Source of the DNA: an uncultured Bacteroidales bacterium
GTDB taxonomy: Bacteria; Bacteroidota; Bacteroidia; Bacteroidales; UBA932
DNA: 64,000 bases
Direction of reading: 5' to 3'
Assembly: GCA_945868745.1 (NCBI GenBank)
Contig: CAMBMK010000003.1
Location: forward strand, 23,779-87,778
The notes under the pieces were generated by a model that was not told where the DNA came from, searched no databases, and worked only from the letters and a program-made list of their open reading frames with translations. Position 1 is the stretch's first letter. Each line of letters begins with the position of its first letter. Position numbers and translations under genes: made by a program. Positions 8,506-18,105 of the stretch are shown one piece after another.

Positions 8506-8685
8506 ATGGAAACAACAGAAAAAGTGCTTGAGACAATGCGCAGCGCAGGAAAGCCTGTGTCTGCAGGCGAAGTGGCAACCCTTTCGGGACTTGACCGCAA
8601 AGAGGTGGACAAGGCATTTGCGCAGCTTAAAAAGGACGGGGCAATCGTCTCTCCTGTACGCTGCAAATGGCAGCCTGCCCAGTAG
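8506..8685 (+). CDS. Small (59 aa) winged-helix-like transcriptional regulator
   Basis: METTEKVLETMRSAGKPVSAGEVATLSGLDRKEVDKAFAQLKKDGAIVSPVRCKWQPAQ; below the 60-aa track cutoff; helix-turn-helix-wing pattern. Confidence 0.75.
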   Translation: METTEKVLETMRSAGKPVSAGEVATLSGLDRKEVDKAFAQLKKDGAIVSPVRCKWQPAQ

Positions 8686-8799
8686 GCGGCACATCCGGGC
8701 GGTACAGCCCGGTCATTATGAACATTGATTCTCCGGGACGGAAGGCAGGAATTAAGGATTCCGAAGCTCCATGCCCGGAGATTTAATAAATTCTTGGAT

Positions 8800-9384
8800 A
8801 TGAATATGGAAAGACCTGATCCGGATATAAGAAAACGGCCTGATCTGACGATAAGAAATGCGCGTGAGGATGATGCGGCCGTGATTGCACGCTGCGTGAT
8901 GGCAGCGCTCGGAAAGGAGGACACTGAAAGCCCGTCGGAATTCCTGGTGGACATATGCAGGGAAAGAGGTACGCTTTACAGCTGGGAGAATACGATTGTA
9001 TGCGACGCAGACGGGGTGGCGGCAGCCGTGATGGTCTCCTATGACGGCAATCTCTACACACAGATGAGGGAGAAGACCTTCAATATGGTAAAATCCGCGG
9101 GAGGACCTGACCTGTTTGCCAATCCGCTCGAGACAGGGCCCGGGGAATATTACCTCGATTCCCTTGCGGCACTCCCGCAGTACCGCGGGCTCGGCCTTGG
9201 CAAAATACTGATGGAAAATGCAATAGACAGGGCGCAAAATGCAGGATATGACAATATAACACTTGTCGCGGACCCGCTTCACCCGCGCCTCATATCCTAC
9301 TATGAGTCAATAGGTTTCCGTACCTTCGGAGCCCCGGAGGTCTTTTTCGGCACGGAGTTCATCAGGATGCGCCTGCACGGTTGA
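8800..9384 (+). CDS. GNAT family N-acetyltransferase
   Basis: LTIRNAREDDAAVIARCV; YYLDSLAALPQYRGLGLGKILMENAIDRA. Confidence 0.9.
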   Translation: MNMERPDPDIRKRPDLTIRNAREDDAAVIARCVMAALGKEDTESPSEFLVDICRERGTLYSWENTIVCDADGVAAAVMVSYDGNLYTQMREKTFNMVKSAGGPDLFANPLETGPGEYYLDSLAALPQYRGLGLGKILMENAIDRAQNAGYDNITLVADPLHPRLISYYESIGFRTFGAPEVFFGTEFIRMRLHG

Positions 9385-9406
9385 GAGACTTCCCGGGTGA
9401 AGCCTC

Positions 9407-10294
9407 CTATCGCGATCCGATCCAGATGAGAAGCATTCCCACAAGGATGAAGGCGAGGTCGAGGGCCTTGGCCTTGAGATTGCGTTCCCTGAAGATGAGG
9501 GCACCGCACAGGAATGACACGATGACCGAGCTCCTTCTGACCAGCGAGACCACCGAAATCATCGAGTCGGGCTGCCTGAGGGCGGAGAGGTAGGCAAAGT
9601 CGGCGGCGGAGATGAACACAGAGATCAGCGGTATGGCCCACGACCAGTGGAACGGGGTGGATTTGCGGCGGTTGGGCAGCCACAGAAGCAGCATCATAAG
9701 GCCCATCAGCAGCATCTGGTAGAAGTTGTACCATCCCTGGACAAAGGTGGCGTCGAGCATCCGCATTATGTATTTGTCATAGAGTCCGCTGCAGGCTCCT
9801 GTCAGTGCAGCTGCCGCTATAAGCCAGACCCATTTGTTGCGGGCGAAATCAATGTTTTCCTTTTTGCCCGAACGGCTCAACAGCAGCAGCGAGGCCATTG
9901 CGAGGACCACTCCTCCCCACTGCCATCCGTTCAGCCTTTCCCCGAACAGGAGCATTGCGCCGAGCAGCACAAGAACCGGTCTCGTAGCATTGATGGGGCC
10001 GACTATCGTGATGGGGAGATGTTTCAGGCCGAAATAGCCGAACAGCCAGGATGTCAGCACTATGCAGGATTTTGCAAAGGTCAGCAGATGGGCCTGAAGC
10101 AGGCCTGTCTCCCCTGACGGGGCTCCTCCCTGCCCGGCTAAGGATGAAATGATGAACGGGGAGAAAATCAGCGTTGAAAACACTGTGTTGAGAAACAGTA
10201 CGGGGATAACGGCATTGTCCTTCAATGATGTCTTTTTGGCGGTGTCATACAGTCCCAGCAGCGCCGCGGACAGAAATGCAAGTGCAAGCCACAT
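9407..10294 (-). CDS. EamA/DMT family transporter
   Basis: About 10 hydrophobic segments; LPITIVGPINATRPVLVLLGAMLLFGERLNGWQWGGVVL. Confidence 0.88.
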   Translation of the reverse strand: MWLALAFLSAALLGLYDTAKKTSLKDNAVIPVLFLNTVFSTLIFSPFIISSLAGQGGAPSGETGLLQAHLLTFAKSCIVLTSWLFGYFGLKHLPITIVGPINATRPVLVLLGAMLLFGERLNGWQWGGVVLAMASLLLLSRSGKKENIDFARNKWVWLIAAAALTGACSGLYDKYIMRMLDATFVQGWYNFYQMLLMGLMMLLLWLPNRRKSTPFHWSWAIPLISVFISAADFAYLSALRQPDSMISVVSLVRRSSVIVSFLCGALIFRERNLKAKALDLAFILVGMLLIWIGSR

Positions 10295-10319
10295 TGTTGT
10301 ATATTCTCTTTTGGGGTGA

Positions 10320-10349
10320 CAAATGTACGCAAAAAATGGCGTACATTTG
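10320..10349. promoter_or_regulatory. 11-bp inverted repeat between divergent DMT and Y-polymerase genes, overlapping candidate -7 boxes of both
   Basis: CAAATGTACGC-aaaaaatg-GCGTACATTTG; TACATTTG fits TAnnTTTG on each strand. Confidence 0.7.
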
Positions 10350-10368
10350 CCCCGGGAGAGCATTTGTT

Positions 10369-11820
10369 TTGAAAAGCGGAAGGACATACATAGCCATTGA
10401 CCTGAAGTCTTTCTATGCTTCGGTGGAGTGCGTCGCCAGGGGACTTGATCCGCTGACGGCCAATCTTGTCGTGGCCGACCTTTCGAGGACCGAAAAGACC
10501 ATATGCCTTGCCGTTTCGCCGTCGCTCAAGTCGTACGGGATTTCCGGGAGGGCGCGGCTTTTCGAGGTGGTAAGCAGGGTGCGCGAAATCAACGGCCAGC
10601 GGCGCTGGAGGAATCGCGGCGAGCTGCGCGGCGGGGTCTATGACAACAATGAGATACAGCGCAATCCGTCCCTTGCCCTTGACTATATCGTGGCCCCTCC
10701 GAGGATGAACGAGTATATGAAGGTGAGTTCTCAGGTCTATGCGACCTATCTGAAGTTCATTTCCGCAGACGACATCCATGTGTATTCCATCGATGAGGTG
10801 TTTATGGATGTCACTGATTATCTGAAGAGTTACGGATGCTCTGCCCACGAGCTTGCGATGAGGATGATCAGGGAGGTGCTGCGCAATACGGGCATCACGG
10901 CGACGGCCGGAATCGGCACCAACATGTACCTTGCGAAGATTGCGATGGACATTGAGGCGAAACATTCTCCGGCAGACAGTGACGGGGTGAGGATTGCCGA
11001 GCTGGACGAGATGAGCTACCGGCGCAAGTATTGGGAACATACGCCGCTTACGGATTTCTGGAGGATAGGGCGGGGCATTGCGGCAAAGCTCGAGGCAAAC
11101 GGAATGAGGACTCTTGGCGATGTGGCGAGGAGGTCGCTTGCCGGAGAGGAAAGCCTCTACAGGCTCTTCGGGGTGAATGCGGAGCTGCTGATTGACCACG
11201 CCTGGGGATGGGAGCCCTGCACCATAAGGGACATCAAGGCGTACAGGCCTTCGAGCAGGAGCCTGTCGGTGGGGCAGGTGCTTTCGGAGGCATATCCGTA
11301 CGGAAAGGCAAGGGTGGTAATTATGGAGATGGCGGACAGCCTTTCGCTGGACCTCGTTGAAAAGGGGATGGTGTGCGACCAGATGGTCATCAATATCGGC
11401 TACGACGGCGCTTCAATGGACGGATACACAGGCGATTGCGAAAGCGACCACTATGGGAGGAAGGTCCCGAAGGCGGCCCACGGGTCGCTCAACCTGACGC
11501 GTTTCTCCTCATCTTCTTCCGAGATTGTTGATGCCGTTGCCTGCATTTTTGACCGCATCGTGGACAGGAGCCTGCTGATCAGGAGGATGTCGGTTGTGGC
11601 CAATCATACGGTGCCGGAAGGTTCTCCGGAGGCCATGCAGCTGACGCTCTTTGATACGGACGGCCACAGGGAGGAGGAGGACCGCGAGCGCAGGAGGCAG
11701 GAGGCGATTATTGCAATCAAGAAAAAATACGGCAAGAATGCCATCCTGAAGGGGCTCAATTTCGAGGATGGGGCTACGCAGAGGGAGCGCAATGAGCAGG
11801 TAGGAGGGCATAAGGCATAG
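10369..11820 (+). CDS. Y-family (DinB/UmuC-like) translesion DNA polymerase
   Basis: YIAIDLKSFYASVECVARGLDPLTANLVVADLSRTEKTICLAVSP; VYSIDEVFMDVT; beta-clamp-like QLTLF; C-term KKYGKNAILKGLNFEDGATQRERNEQVGGHKA. Likely TTG start at 10369 after GGGAGAG. Confidence 0.93.
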   Translation: MKSGRTYIAIDLKSFYASVECVARGLDPLTANLVVADLSRTEKTICLAVSPSLKSYGISGRARLFEVVSRVREINGQRRWRNRGELRGGVYDNNEIQRNPSLALDYIVAPPRMNEYMKVSSQVYATYLKFISADDIHVYSIDEVFMDVTDYLKSYGCSAHELAMRMIREVLRNTGITATAGIGTNMYLAKIAMDIEAKHSPADSDGVRIAELDEMSYRRKYWEHTPLTDFWRIGRGIAAKLEANGMRTLGDVARRSLAGEESLYRLFGVNAELLIDHAWGWEPCTIRDIKAYRPSSRSLSVGQVLSEAYPYGKARVVIMEMADSLSLDLVEKGMVCDQMVINIGYDGASMDGYTGDCESDHYGRKVPKAAHGSLNLTRFSSSSSEIVDAVACIFDRIVDRSLLIRRMSVVANHTVPEGSPEAMQLTLFDTDGHREEEDRERRRQEAIIAIKKKYGKNAILKGLNFEDGATQRERNEQVGGHKA

Positions 11821-11858
11821 GAATCCGGGAGATTCCGGGATAATCAATCCGCTGGACA

Positions 11859-12266
11859 ATGGGAAGATACGATGACATAATCGGGCTGGAACACCCGACC
11901 TCCGCACGGCATCCGAGGATGTCGGCCATTGACCGTGCCGCGCAGTTTTCGCCGTTTGCCGCACTCACGGGCTATGAGGATATCATCTGCGAGACGGGAC
12001 GGCAGACCGATGAGCGGCCGGAGCTTGACGGGGAGCAGATGCAAAGGCTCAACGAGGCTGTGGGCCGGATCCGGGAGGCTCTTTCTTCGAGGCCGGAAGT
12101 CTGCGGCGTCCGTTTCATCCCCGATCCGTTCAAAGACGGAGGGCGGATGGAGCCGTTCAGGGGCCGTGTCCGCAATATCGACACCGCCGCTTCGCTTCTG
12201 GTGCTCACAAACGGCACATCCATCCCCCTGTGCGACCTGCTGGAGATAAGGGAAACGGAGCGCTGA
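11859..12266 (+). CDS. YolD-like family protein
   Basis: MGRYDDIIGLEHPTSARHPRMSAIDRAAQFSPFAALTGYEDII; adjacent to Y-family polymerase. Confidence 0.85.
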   Translation: MGRYDDIIGLEHPTSARHPRMSAIDRAAQFSPFAALTGYEDIICETGRQTDERPELDGEQMQRLNEAVGRIREALSSRPEVCGVRFIPDPFKDGGRMEPFRGRVRNIDTAASLLVLTNGTSIPLCDLLEIRETER

Positions 12267-12284
12267 GGTTTTCTTTTTGAAAAG

Positions 12285-13067
12285 CTAAACCGTTGATTTG
12301 AGGGATTCTTCGTGTTCGCGGCGGGCGCGCTCGACAGACACGGAACGCTTCAGCACAAAGCCGGAGCCGAGGTATTTGGTGCGCACATCCTCGTCTTCGG
12401 AAAGCGACTGCGGGGTACCCTGCTGGAGGATAGTGCCCTCGTAGAGGAGGTATGCCCTGTCGGTAATCGCCAGAGTCTCACCGACATTGTGGTCGGTGAT
12501 GATCACTCCGATATTTTTGTACTTGAGCTTGGCGATGATGTACTGGATGTCCTCCACGGCAATCGGGTCCACTCCGGCGAACGGCTCGTCAAGAAGGATG
12601 AACTTGGGGTCGATGGCAAGGGCACGTGCAATCTCGCAGCGGCGCCTCTCGCCTCCGGAAAGCTGGATGCCGAGGCTCTTGCGTACCTTTGAGAGGTTGA
12701 ACTCATCGATGAGGGACTCAAGCCTGTCATGGCGCTCCGCCTTTGTCATGTCGGACATCTCCATAACGGACAGGATGTTGTCCTCGACACTCATTTTGCG
12801 GAATACGGAAGCTTCCTGCGGGAGGTAGCCCAGGCCGCGCTGCGCACGCTTGTACATCGGGAGCTTGGTGATCTCCTCGTCGTCAAGATAGATATGGCCG
12901 TCATTAGGGACAATCTGGCCTGTGATCATATAGAAGCTGGTGGTCTTGCCGGCTCCGTTCGGCCCGAGGAATCCTACGATTTCCCCCTGCTCGACTTCCA
13001 TCGAAACGCCTTTGACGACGGTTCTTACGCCATATTTTTTTACGAGATGTTCTGCTCTGAGTTTCAT
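12285..13067 (-). CDS. lptB: LPS export ABC transporter ATP-binding protein LptB
   Basis: [70 protein letters not shown]. Confidence 0.95.
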   Translation of the reverse strand: MKLRAEHLVKKYGVRTVVKGVSMEVEQGEIVGFLGPNGAGKTTSFYMITGQIVPNDGHIYLDDEEITKLPMYKRAQRGLGYLPQEASVFRKMSVEDNILSVMEMSDMTKAERHDRLESLIDEFNLSKVRKSLGIQLSGGERRRCEIARALAIDPKFILLDEPFAGVDPIAVEDIQYIIAKLKYKNIGVIITDHNVGETLAITDRAYLLYEGTILQQGTPQSLSEDEDVRTKYLGSGFVLKRSVSVERARREHEESLKSTV

Positions 13068-13084
13068 AATGATGGGATTTCAAG

Positions 13085-15007
13085 CTATTTTGTGTCGAGG
13101 TCGAAATCCTGGACGAAGTTCTTTACCTCGGGATTGGTTTTCATCAGTTCAATTGCCTTTTCTTCAGGCATATACGGCTTTGCCTCGACCTTTTCTTCCG
13201 GCAGCACGGACACGCTCAGGCGGATCTTTCCGCTTCCGGCAAACTGCACGAGCTGCGATTCGAGCTGGCGCAGGAGGTTTTCCTCCACCCACTGCTTCTG
13301 GGAGGCGTTTATCACGCAGAAGTCCACCACCTTGACATCGTCCCCGAGGGTAATGGAGACCTTTGCGGTGGAAAGCATCTTTGAGAGGCGCGGGCGGTTG
13401 GCATTGGCCTGCGGCAGTTTTTTCCAGGCCTCCATTATGGCCTCATCGGAGGCAAGGATGTCGGCGGTGCTGTCGGCCGTGGATGAGTAAGAGCCGACAT
13501 CGGAAGCGTCATCGCTCTCGAGGGATGAGATGGAAAGTGACGACGGGGTGCGGGCCGGGCGGCGGCGGGAAGGTGCCGGGGCGGCATCCTGTGAGGCAGC
13601 GGCGGACGTGACGCCCGGAGCGGCGGGAGAAGTCGCTGCTGCAGCTTGCTGTGACGGGGATGAAGACGCTTCCGCCTCAGGGGAAGCCGATACTCCCTGA
13701 ACCGGCCTGGCAGCAGATGCGGCACGCGAATCGGTGCCTGCGGCCGGACTGCCTGAAGCACTCTGCCCGCTATGTGAAACAGGGCTCGGACTGCCTGCAG
13801 CGGCATCCGGCACAGGAGCGGCGGATGTGCCGGAAGAGGCAGCGGATGATGCCGGCCGGGATGCGCCATCAGCCGATGCGGCAGGGGCGGCGGTGCGGAG
13901 TGAAACTCCGCCGTTGCCGCTGAGGAAGCTCAGCTTCATCAGCGCAAACTCCACGTGAAGACGTGGATTGACCGCCGCCTTGTACCCGGCCTCACAAGCC
14001 GTGGTAATGGAAAGCGCATCATAGAGAAACTGCAGCGTACAGTTTCCCGCCTGGGCAGCATACCGCTCCTTCAGCGACCTCGGGAGCTCCAGCAGGGCAT
14101 CGAGCCCGCCGGTGCGTGCCACAATCAGGTCCCTGAGGTGCTGCGACAGCGCCGACACGAAATGGAGCGCATTGAAACCCTTTGCCAGGATCTCGTCAAA
14201 TTTGAGGAGCGCAGCGCCGTAATCCCCCTTCAGGAAACTGTCCACCAGGGCGAAACTGTGCTCATATGAAAACACATTGAGATTTTTCAGCACATCCTCA
14301 TAACGGATGTCCGTACCGCAGAAAGCCACGGTCTGGTCGAAAATCGTAAGGGCATCCCTCATCGCGCCGTCAGCCTTCTGGGCAATCACATGGAGCGACT
14401 CGTCATCGACCGTGATCCCCTCCCTGGAGGCGATGCTGCGGAGATTGCCGACAATGTCGGGGATGGAAATGCGGTTGAAATCGTAGGTCTGGCAGCGTGA
14501 AAGGATGGTCGGGAGTATCTTGTGCTTCTCGGTCGTGGCAAGGATGAAGATGGCGTGTGAAGGAGGCTCCTCGAGAGTCTTGAGAAAGGCATTGAACGCC
14601 GACTGCGTGAGCATATGCACCTCGTCGATGATGAACACGCTGTAGCGGCCCACCTGCGGAGGCACATTGACCTGGTCGATCAGTGCCTTGATGTCCTCCA
14701 CGCCGTTGTTGGACGCGGCATCGAGCTCGTGGATGCAGTAGGAGCGCCCCTCGCGGAAGGACACGCACGACTCGCATTTGCCGCACGGCTCCATCTCCGG
14801 CGAAAGGTCGGAGCAGTTGATGGTCTTGGCGAAAATCCTCGCCGCACTGGTCTTTCCCACACCCCTCGGGCCGCAGAACAGGTATGCGTGGGCAAGCTGG
14901 CCCCTCGCAATCGAGTTTTTCAGCGTCCTGACTATGTTTTCCTGGCCCACAAGGGACCCGAAGGAGTCCGGCCTGTATTTTCTGGCAGAGACAATATACT
15001 GTGACAT
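13085..15007 (-). CDS. dnaX: DNA polymerase III subunit gamma/tau
   Basis: ARKYRPDSFGSLVGQENIVRTLKN, GPRGVGKTSAARIFAK, Zn-binding CGKCESC, IDEVHMLTQSAFNAFLKTLEEPP; Ala/Ser/Pro linker. Confidence 0.96.
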   Translation of the reverse strand: MSQYIVSARKYRPDSFGSLVGQENIVRTLKNSIARGQLAHAYLFCGPRGVGKTSAARIFAKTINCSDLSPEMEPCGKCESCVSFREGRSYCIHELDAASNNGVEDIKALIDQVNVPPQVGRYSVFIIDEVHMLTQSAFNAFLKTLEEPPSHAIFILATTEKHKILPTILSRCQTYDFNRISIPDIVGNLRSIASREGITVDDESLHVIAQKADGAMRDALTIFDQTVAFCGTDIRYEDVLKNLNVFSYEHSFALVDSFLKGDYGAALLKFDEILAKGFNALHFVSALSQHLRDLIVARTGGLDALLELPRSLKERYAAQAGNCTLQFLYDALSITTACEAGYKAAVNPRLHVEFALMKLSFLSGNGGVSLRTAAPAASADGASRPASSAASSGTSAAPVPDAAAGSPSPVSHSGQSASGSPAAGTDSRAASAARPVQGVSASPEAEASSSPSQQAAAATSPAAPGVTSAAASQDAAPAPSRRRPARTPSSLSISSLESDDASDVGSYSSTADSTADILASDEAIMEAWKKLPQANANRPRLSKMLSTAKVSITLGDDVKVVDFCVINASQKQWVEENLLRQLESQLVQFAGSGKIRLSVSVLPEEKVEAKPYMPEEKAIELMKTNPEVKNFVQDFDLDTK

Positions 15008-15131
15008 ACTCTTTCTTTTTCTTTCAAGGGCATACCCGCAAATGACAAAAGGGACTATTTAGTCAACCTCCGAATTACAAATGTACACATATTTTTAGTA
15101 AATTTGCTTGTTAAAAATGGATTTTGAAACT

Positions 15132-15974
15132 ATGAAGACAAAACACATATTGACATTCCTTGCGGGGATAATCCTCTGCATCACGGCCTGGGGGCAGGCA
15201 CAGGTCAATGTCACCATCACCACAAAAAAGGACAAGCTCGCCGATTTCCCGATGAAGACCATGAAGGTAGTGCTCACCGGGAACGGATTTATGGACCAGC
15301 CCCTGCGCGAGGCCGTCAAGAACACATGGAGCATCTCCCCGTTTGAGTTCTGCACGATGGACGAGTTCAACTCATTGAAAACCAGCCAGGATTTCTATTT
15401 CATGCTCGTCGTGAGGACCCAGAACCGCAAGGAGGCGGAGCCGGGCGTATCGTTCATCCAGATCCTCAAGGGCGGGCATGAGGATATCGGGGACATGCTT
15501 GAGGTCGTGAGCATGCCGCTGTGCCCTTCGGCAATGACCTCCGGGCTCGAGGCTGCATTCATGCCTGCAATCCTTGACATAATGCAGGTCTATATCGACA
15601 CCTCCCTCATCAATGGCTTCAAGAGCATCCAGAGCGTCATGCGCAAACTTTCCGACATAAAGGGCAAGACTGTGGTTTTCGCTTCGGACGACATCTCGCC
15701 GAAGGTCAGCGAACAGTTCAGGGAAAAGTATTTCACCGGCAATGTGACCGTATGCGACGCGGAAGACGCCGCCGAGGCGATGTTCTCGGGAAGGACGGAC
15801 ACCGTGGTGGGCTACAGCGTGGCCCCCGCAATCCCGGGCAAGGGCTCAGAGTGCTGGCTGATGCTGTTTGACGCATATACCCACGACCTCTACTATTTCA
15901 AGAAATACAAAACATCCGACACGGCGGGATTTACCAGGAAAGACCTGTCGGACATCATCTCCGCAAGCAGATAA
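15132..15974 (+). CDS. Secreted hypothetical protein (solute-binding-like)
   Basis: Signal peptide MKTKHILTFLAGIILCITAWGQAQ; no domain recognised confidently. Confidence 0.65.
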   Translation: MKTKHILTFLAGIILCITAWGQAQVNVTITTKKDKLADFPMKTMKVVLTGNGFMDQPLREAVKNTWSISPFEFCTMDEFNSLKTSQDFYFMLVVRTQNRKEAEPGVSFIQILKGGHEDIGDMLEVVSMPLCPSAMTSGLEAAFMPAILDIMQVYIDTSLINGFKSIQSVMRKLSDIKGKTVVFASDDISPKVSEQFREKYFTGNVTVCDAEDAAEAMFSGRTDTVVGYSVAPAIPGKGSECWLMLFDAYTHDLYYFKKYKTSDTAGFTRKDLSDIISASR

Positions 15975-17227
15975 TGATATCAGGGAAAACTTCGTGCGGA
16001 ATGCTGTACGCCGCAAAGCGCAGGGCCTCCGGAGTCGGATGCTGTGCGCTGAGCATAAGGTGCGGCACAAGGAGCGAGGAAGGCTTCCACAGCGGCATCG
16101 CCCATTTTGCCGAGCACTGCATATTCAAGGGCACCTCCAGACGCGGCAGCAACGCCATCAACAACTGTCTCGACCGTCTCGGCGGCGAGCTCAACGCCTA
16201 CACCACCAAAGAGGAAATAGTCATCCATGCCACCGTGCTGAAGGAGGATCTCTACAAGGCCGTCGGGCTGCTGCTCGAGCTGGCCTCCTCAGCGACATTC
16301 CCGGAAAATGAGATTGAGACGGAAAAGGGCGTGGTCATCGACGAGATAAAATCCTACCGCGACAGCCCCGCTGACGATGTCTATGACCGTTTCGAGGGTA
16401 TGCTGTTTGAGGGACACCCTCTCGGAAAGCCCATTCTGGGCACCGCCGAATCCGTAAGGAAGATTTCTTCCGAAGAGCTGCGGCTTTTCGCAAGGCAGAA
16501 GTTCCGCCCCGGAGCAATGGCCCTTACCGTGGTCGCAGACTACGATGAAAAGCTGATGGAGAAAAAAATCAACGCACTGACAGCCAAATATTTCAGCGAC
16601 CCGTGCGAGGCACCTGTGACGCCCGCCGGCATCCGTCCGGAAGAGGGGGCGCTTTTCCACGGACCGGAGGTCAATATCTTCGACAGGACAATCGGCAAAC
16701 GCCACCACGAGGCCAATGCGGTCATCGGCAGCCTTGCCCCTTCCCTCTATGAACATCCCGACAGGCTCACGGCCATACTGCTCGGCAACCTGCTCGCCGG
16801 CCCCGCATCCAACTCCATCCTCAACAGCGTACTGCGCGAGAAGCACGGATGGGTATATGGCGTAGAGTCCTCATACACACAGTATTCCGACACGGGCATA
16901 ATGGCCATAAGCCTCGGATGCGAAAAGGAGAACCTCGAAAAATGCTTTGAGGCAATGGGCAGGGAAATCCTCCGCCTCCAGGAGAATCCGCTCTCCCCCG
17001 CGCGGTTGAAAGCCGCCAAGAAACAGCTTCTCGGCCAGCTCGCCATCAGCTCGGAAGGCGGTGAAAGCCAATGCCTCGGGATGGGCAAAAGCCTTCTGGC
17101 ATACGGGACCATTGTCCCGGACGAGACCTCACGTAAGGAGATTGAGGCCATTACGGCCGCCGGTCTTCAGGAAATGGCCTGCCGCCTTTTCGGAAAAGAC
17201 TCTGTTTCACGACTGATTTATCTTTGA
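15974..17227 (+). CDS. M16 family zinc metallopeptidase
   Basis: HFAEHCIFKGTSRRGSNAINNCLDRLGGELNAYTTKEE (HxxEH); ...ETEKGVVIDEIKSYRDSP. Confidence 0.94.
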   Translation: MISGKTSCGMLYAAKRRASGVGCCALSIRCGTRSEEGFHSGIAHFAEHCIFKGTSRRGSNAINNCLDRLGGELNAYTTKEEIVIHATVLKEDLYKAVGLLLELASSATFPENEIETEKGVVIDEIKSYRDSPADDVYDRFEGMLFEGHPLGKPILGTAESVRKISSEELRLFARQKFRPGAMALTVVADYDEKLMEKKINALTAKYFSDPCEAPVTPAGIRPEEGALFHGPEVNIFDRTIGKRHHEANAVIGSLAPSLYEHPDRLTAILLGNLLAGPASNSILNSVLREKHGWVYGVESSYTQYSDTGIMAISLGCEKENLEKCFEAMGREILRLQENPLSPARLKAAKKQLLGQLAISSEGGESQCLGMGKSLLAYGTIVPDETSRKEIEAITAAGLQEMACRLFGKDSVSRLIYL

Positions 17228-17228
17228 T

Positions 17229-17870
17229 ATGGAAACTCCGCTTGACAGATACCTGCGCACCCACTCTACGCCGCAGAGCGAGGCCCTCGAATGGCTCGAA
17301 AAGCAGACCAACATCCGCACCAACTACCCCAGGATGCTCTCCGGGGCTGTTCAGGGCAGGTTCATGACCATGCTCGTGAAGATGACCGGGGCACGTGACA
17401 TCCTCGAAATCGGGGCTTTCACCGGCTACTCGTCCATCTGCATGGCCTACGGACTGCCCCAGGACGGACACATCGACACCCTTGAAATCAATGACGAGCT
17501 CGAGGACCTGATAATGGAGGGCTTCGACCGTGCGGGGGTGCGTGAAAAAATCACCCTCCACATCGGCGATGCCAGGGATACCCTGGGACGGCTTGCAGCC
17601 GAAGGGCGGAAGTACGATTTTGTCTATATCGACGCCAACAAGCGCGAATACTGCGACTACTATGAGCCCGTGCTCGGGATGCTGCGCCCGAGGGGATGCA
17701 TCCTCACGGATGATGTGTTGTGGGACGGAAAGCCCTACAGCGACCCTGTGCCGCGGGACAAACAGACGCAGGGCATCGTGAGGTTCAACGATATGGTGGC
17801 CTCCGACCCGAGGGTTGAGACGGTGCTCCTTCCGCTTCGCGCAGGCCTCAGCATTACCATGAAGAAATAG
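17229..17870 (+). CDS. Class I SAM-dependent O-methyltransferase
   Basis: ILEIGAFTGYSSICMAYGLPQDGHIDTLEIN; YDFVYIDANKREYCDYYEPV. Confidence 0.92.
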   Translation: METPLDRYLRTHSTPQSEALEWLEKQTNIRTNYPRMLSGAVQGRFMTMLVKMTGARDILEIGAFTGYSSICMAYGLPQDGHIDTLEINDELEDLIMEGFDRAGVREKITLHIGDARDTLGRLAAEGRKYDFVYIDANKREYCDYYEPVLGMLRPRGCILTDDVLWDGKPYSDPVPRDKQTQGIVRFNDMVASDPRVETVLLPLRAGLSITMKK

Positions 17871-17943
17871 GGAAATATATACCTGCGGATTTTGTTTTGT
17901 CTCTTGTTTTTTACATTGCTTCTTTCCATCTTTGCCGTGCATT

Positions 17944-18105
17944 ACGGTTCCGCAAGGATCAATAGGGAATCCGGTGTGAGTCCGGAACAATACCCGTTGC
18001 TGTAATTCCCCGCCGCCGTCAGGGGGTTTCACATCTGTGCCACTGTCCATTACAGGATGGGAAGGCGTGAGACCCGGGAAGAGTCAGAAGACCTGCCGGA
18101 ATGCT
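17944..18105 (+). ncRNA. Cobalamin riboswitch
   Basis: AATAGGGAATCCGGTGTGAGTCCGGAACAATACCCGTTGCTGTAA...GCCACTG...GGGAAGGCGTGAGACCCGGGAAGAGTCAGAAGACCTGCC; upstream of B12 uptake genes. Confidence 0.96.

Noticed and set aside
15132-15974. Secreted protein as a phosphonate/phosphate-binding protein in a new uptake system
   Set aside because: Vague resemblance to solute-binding folds only; no transporter genes adjacent.
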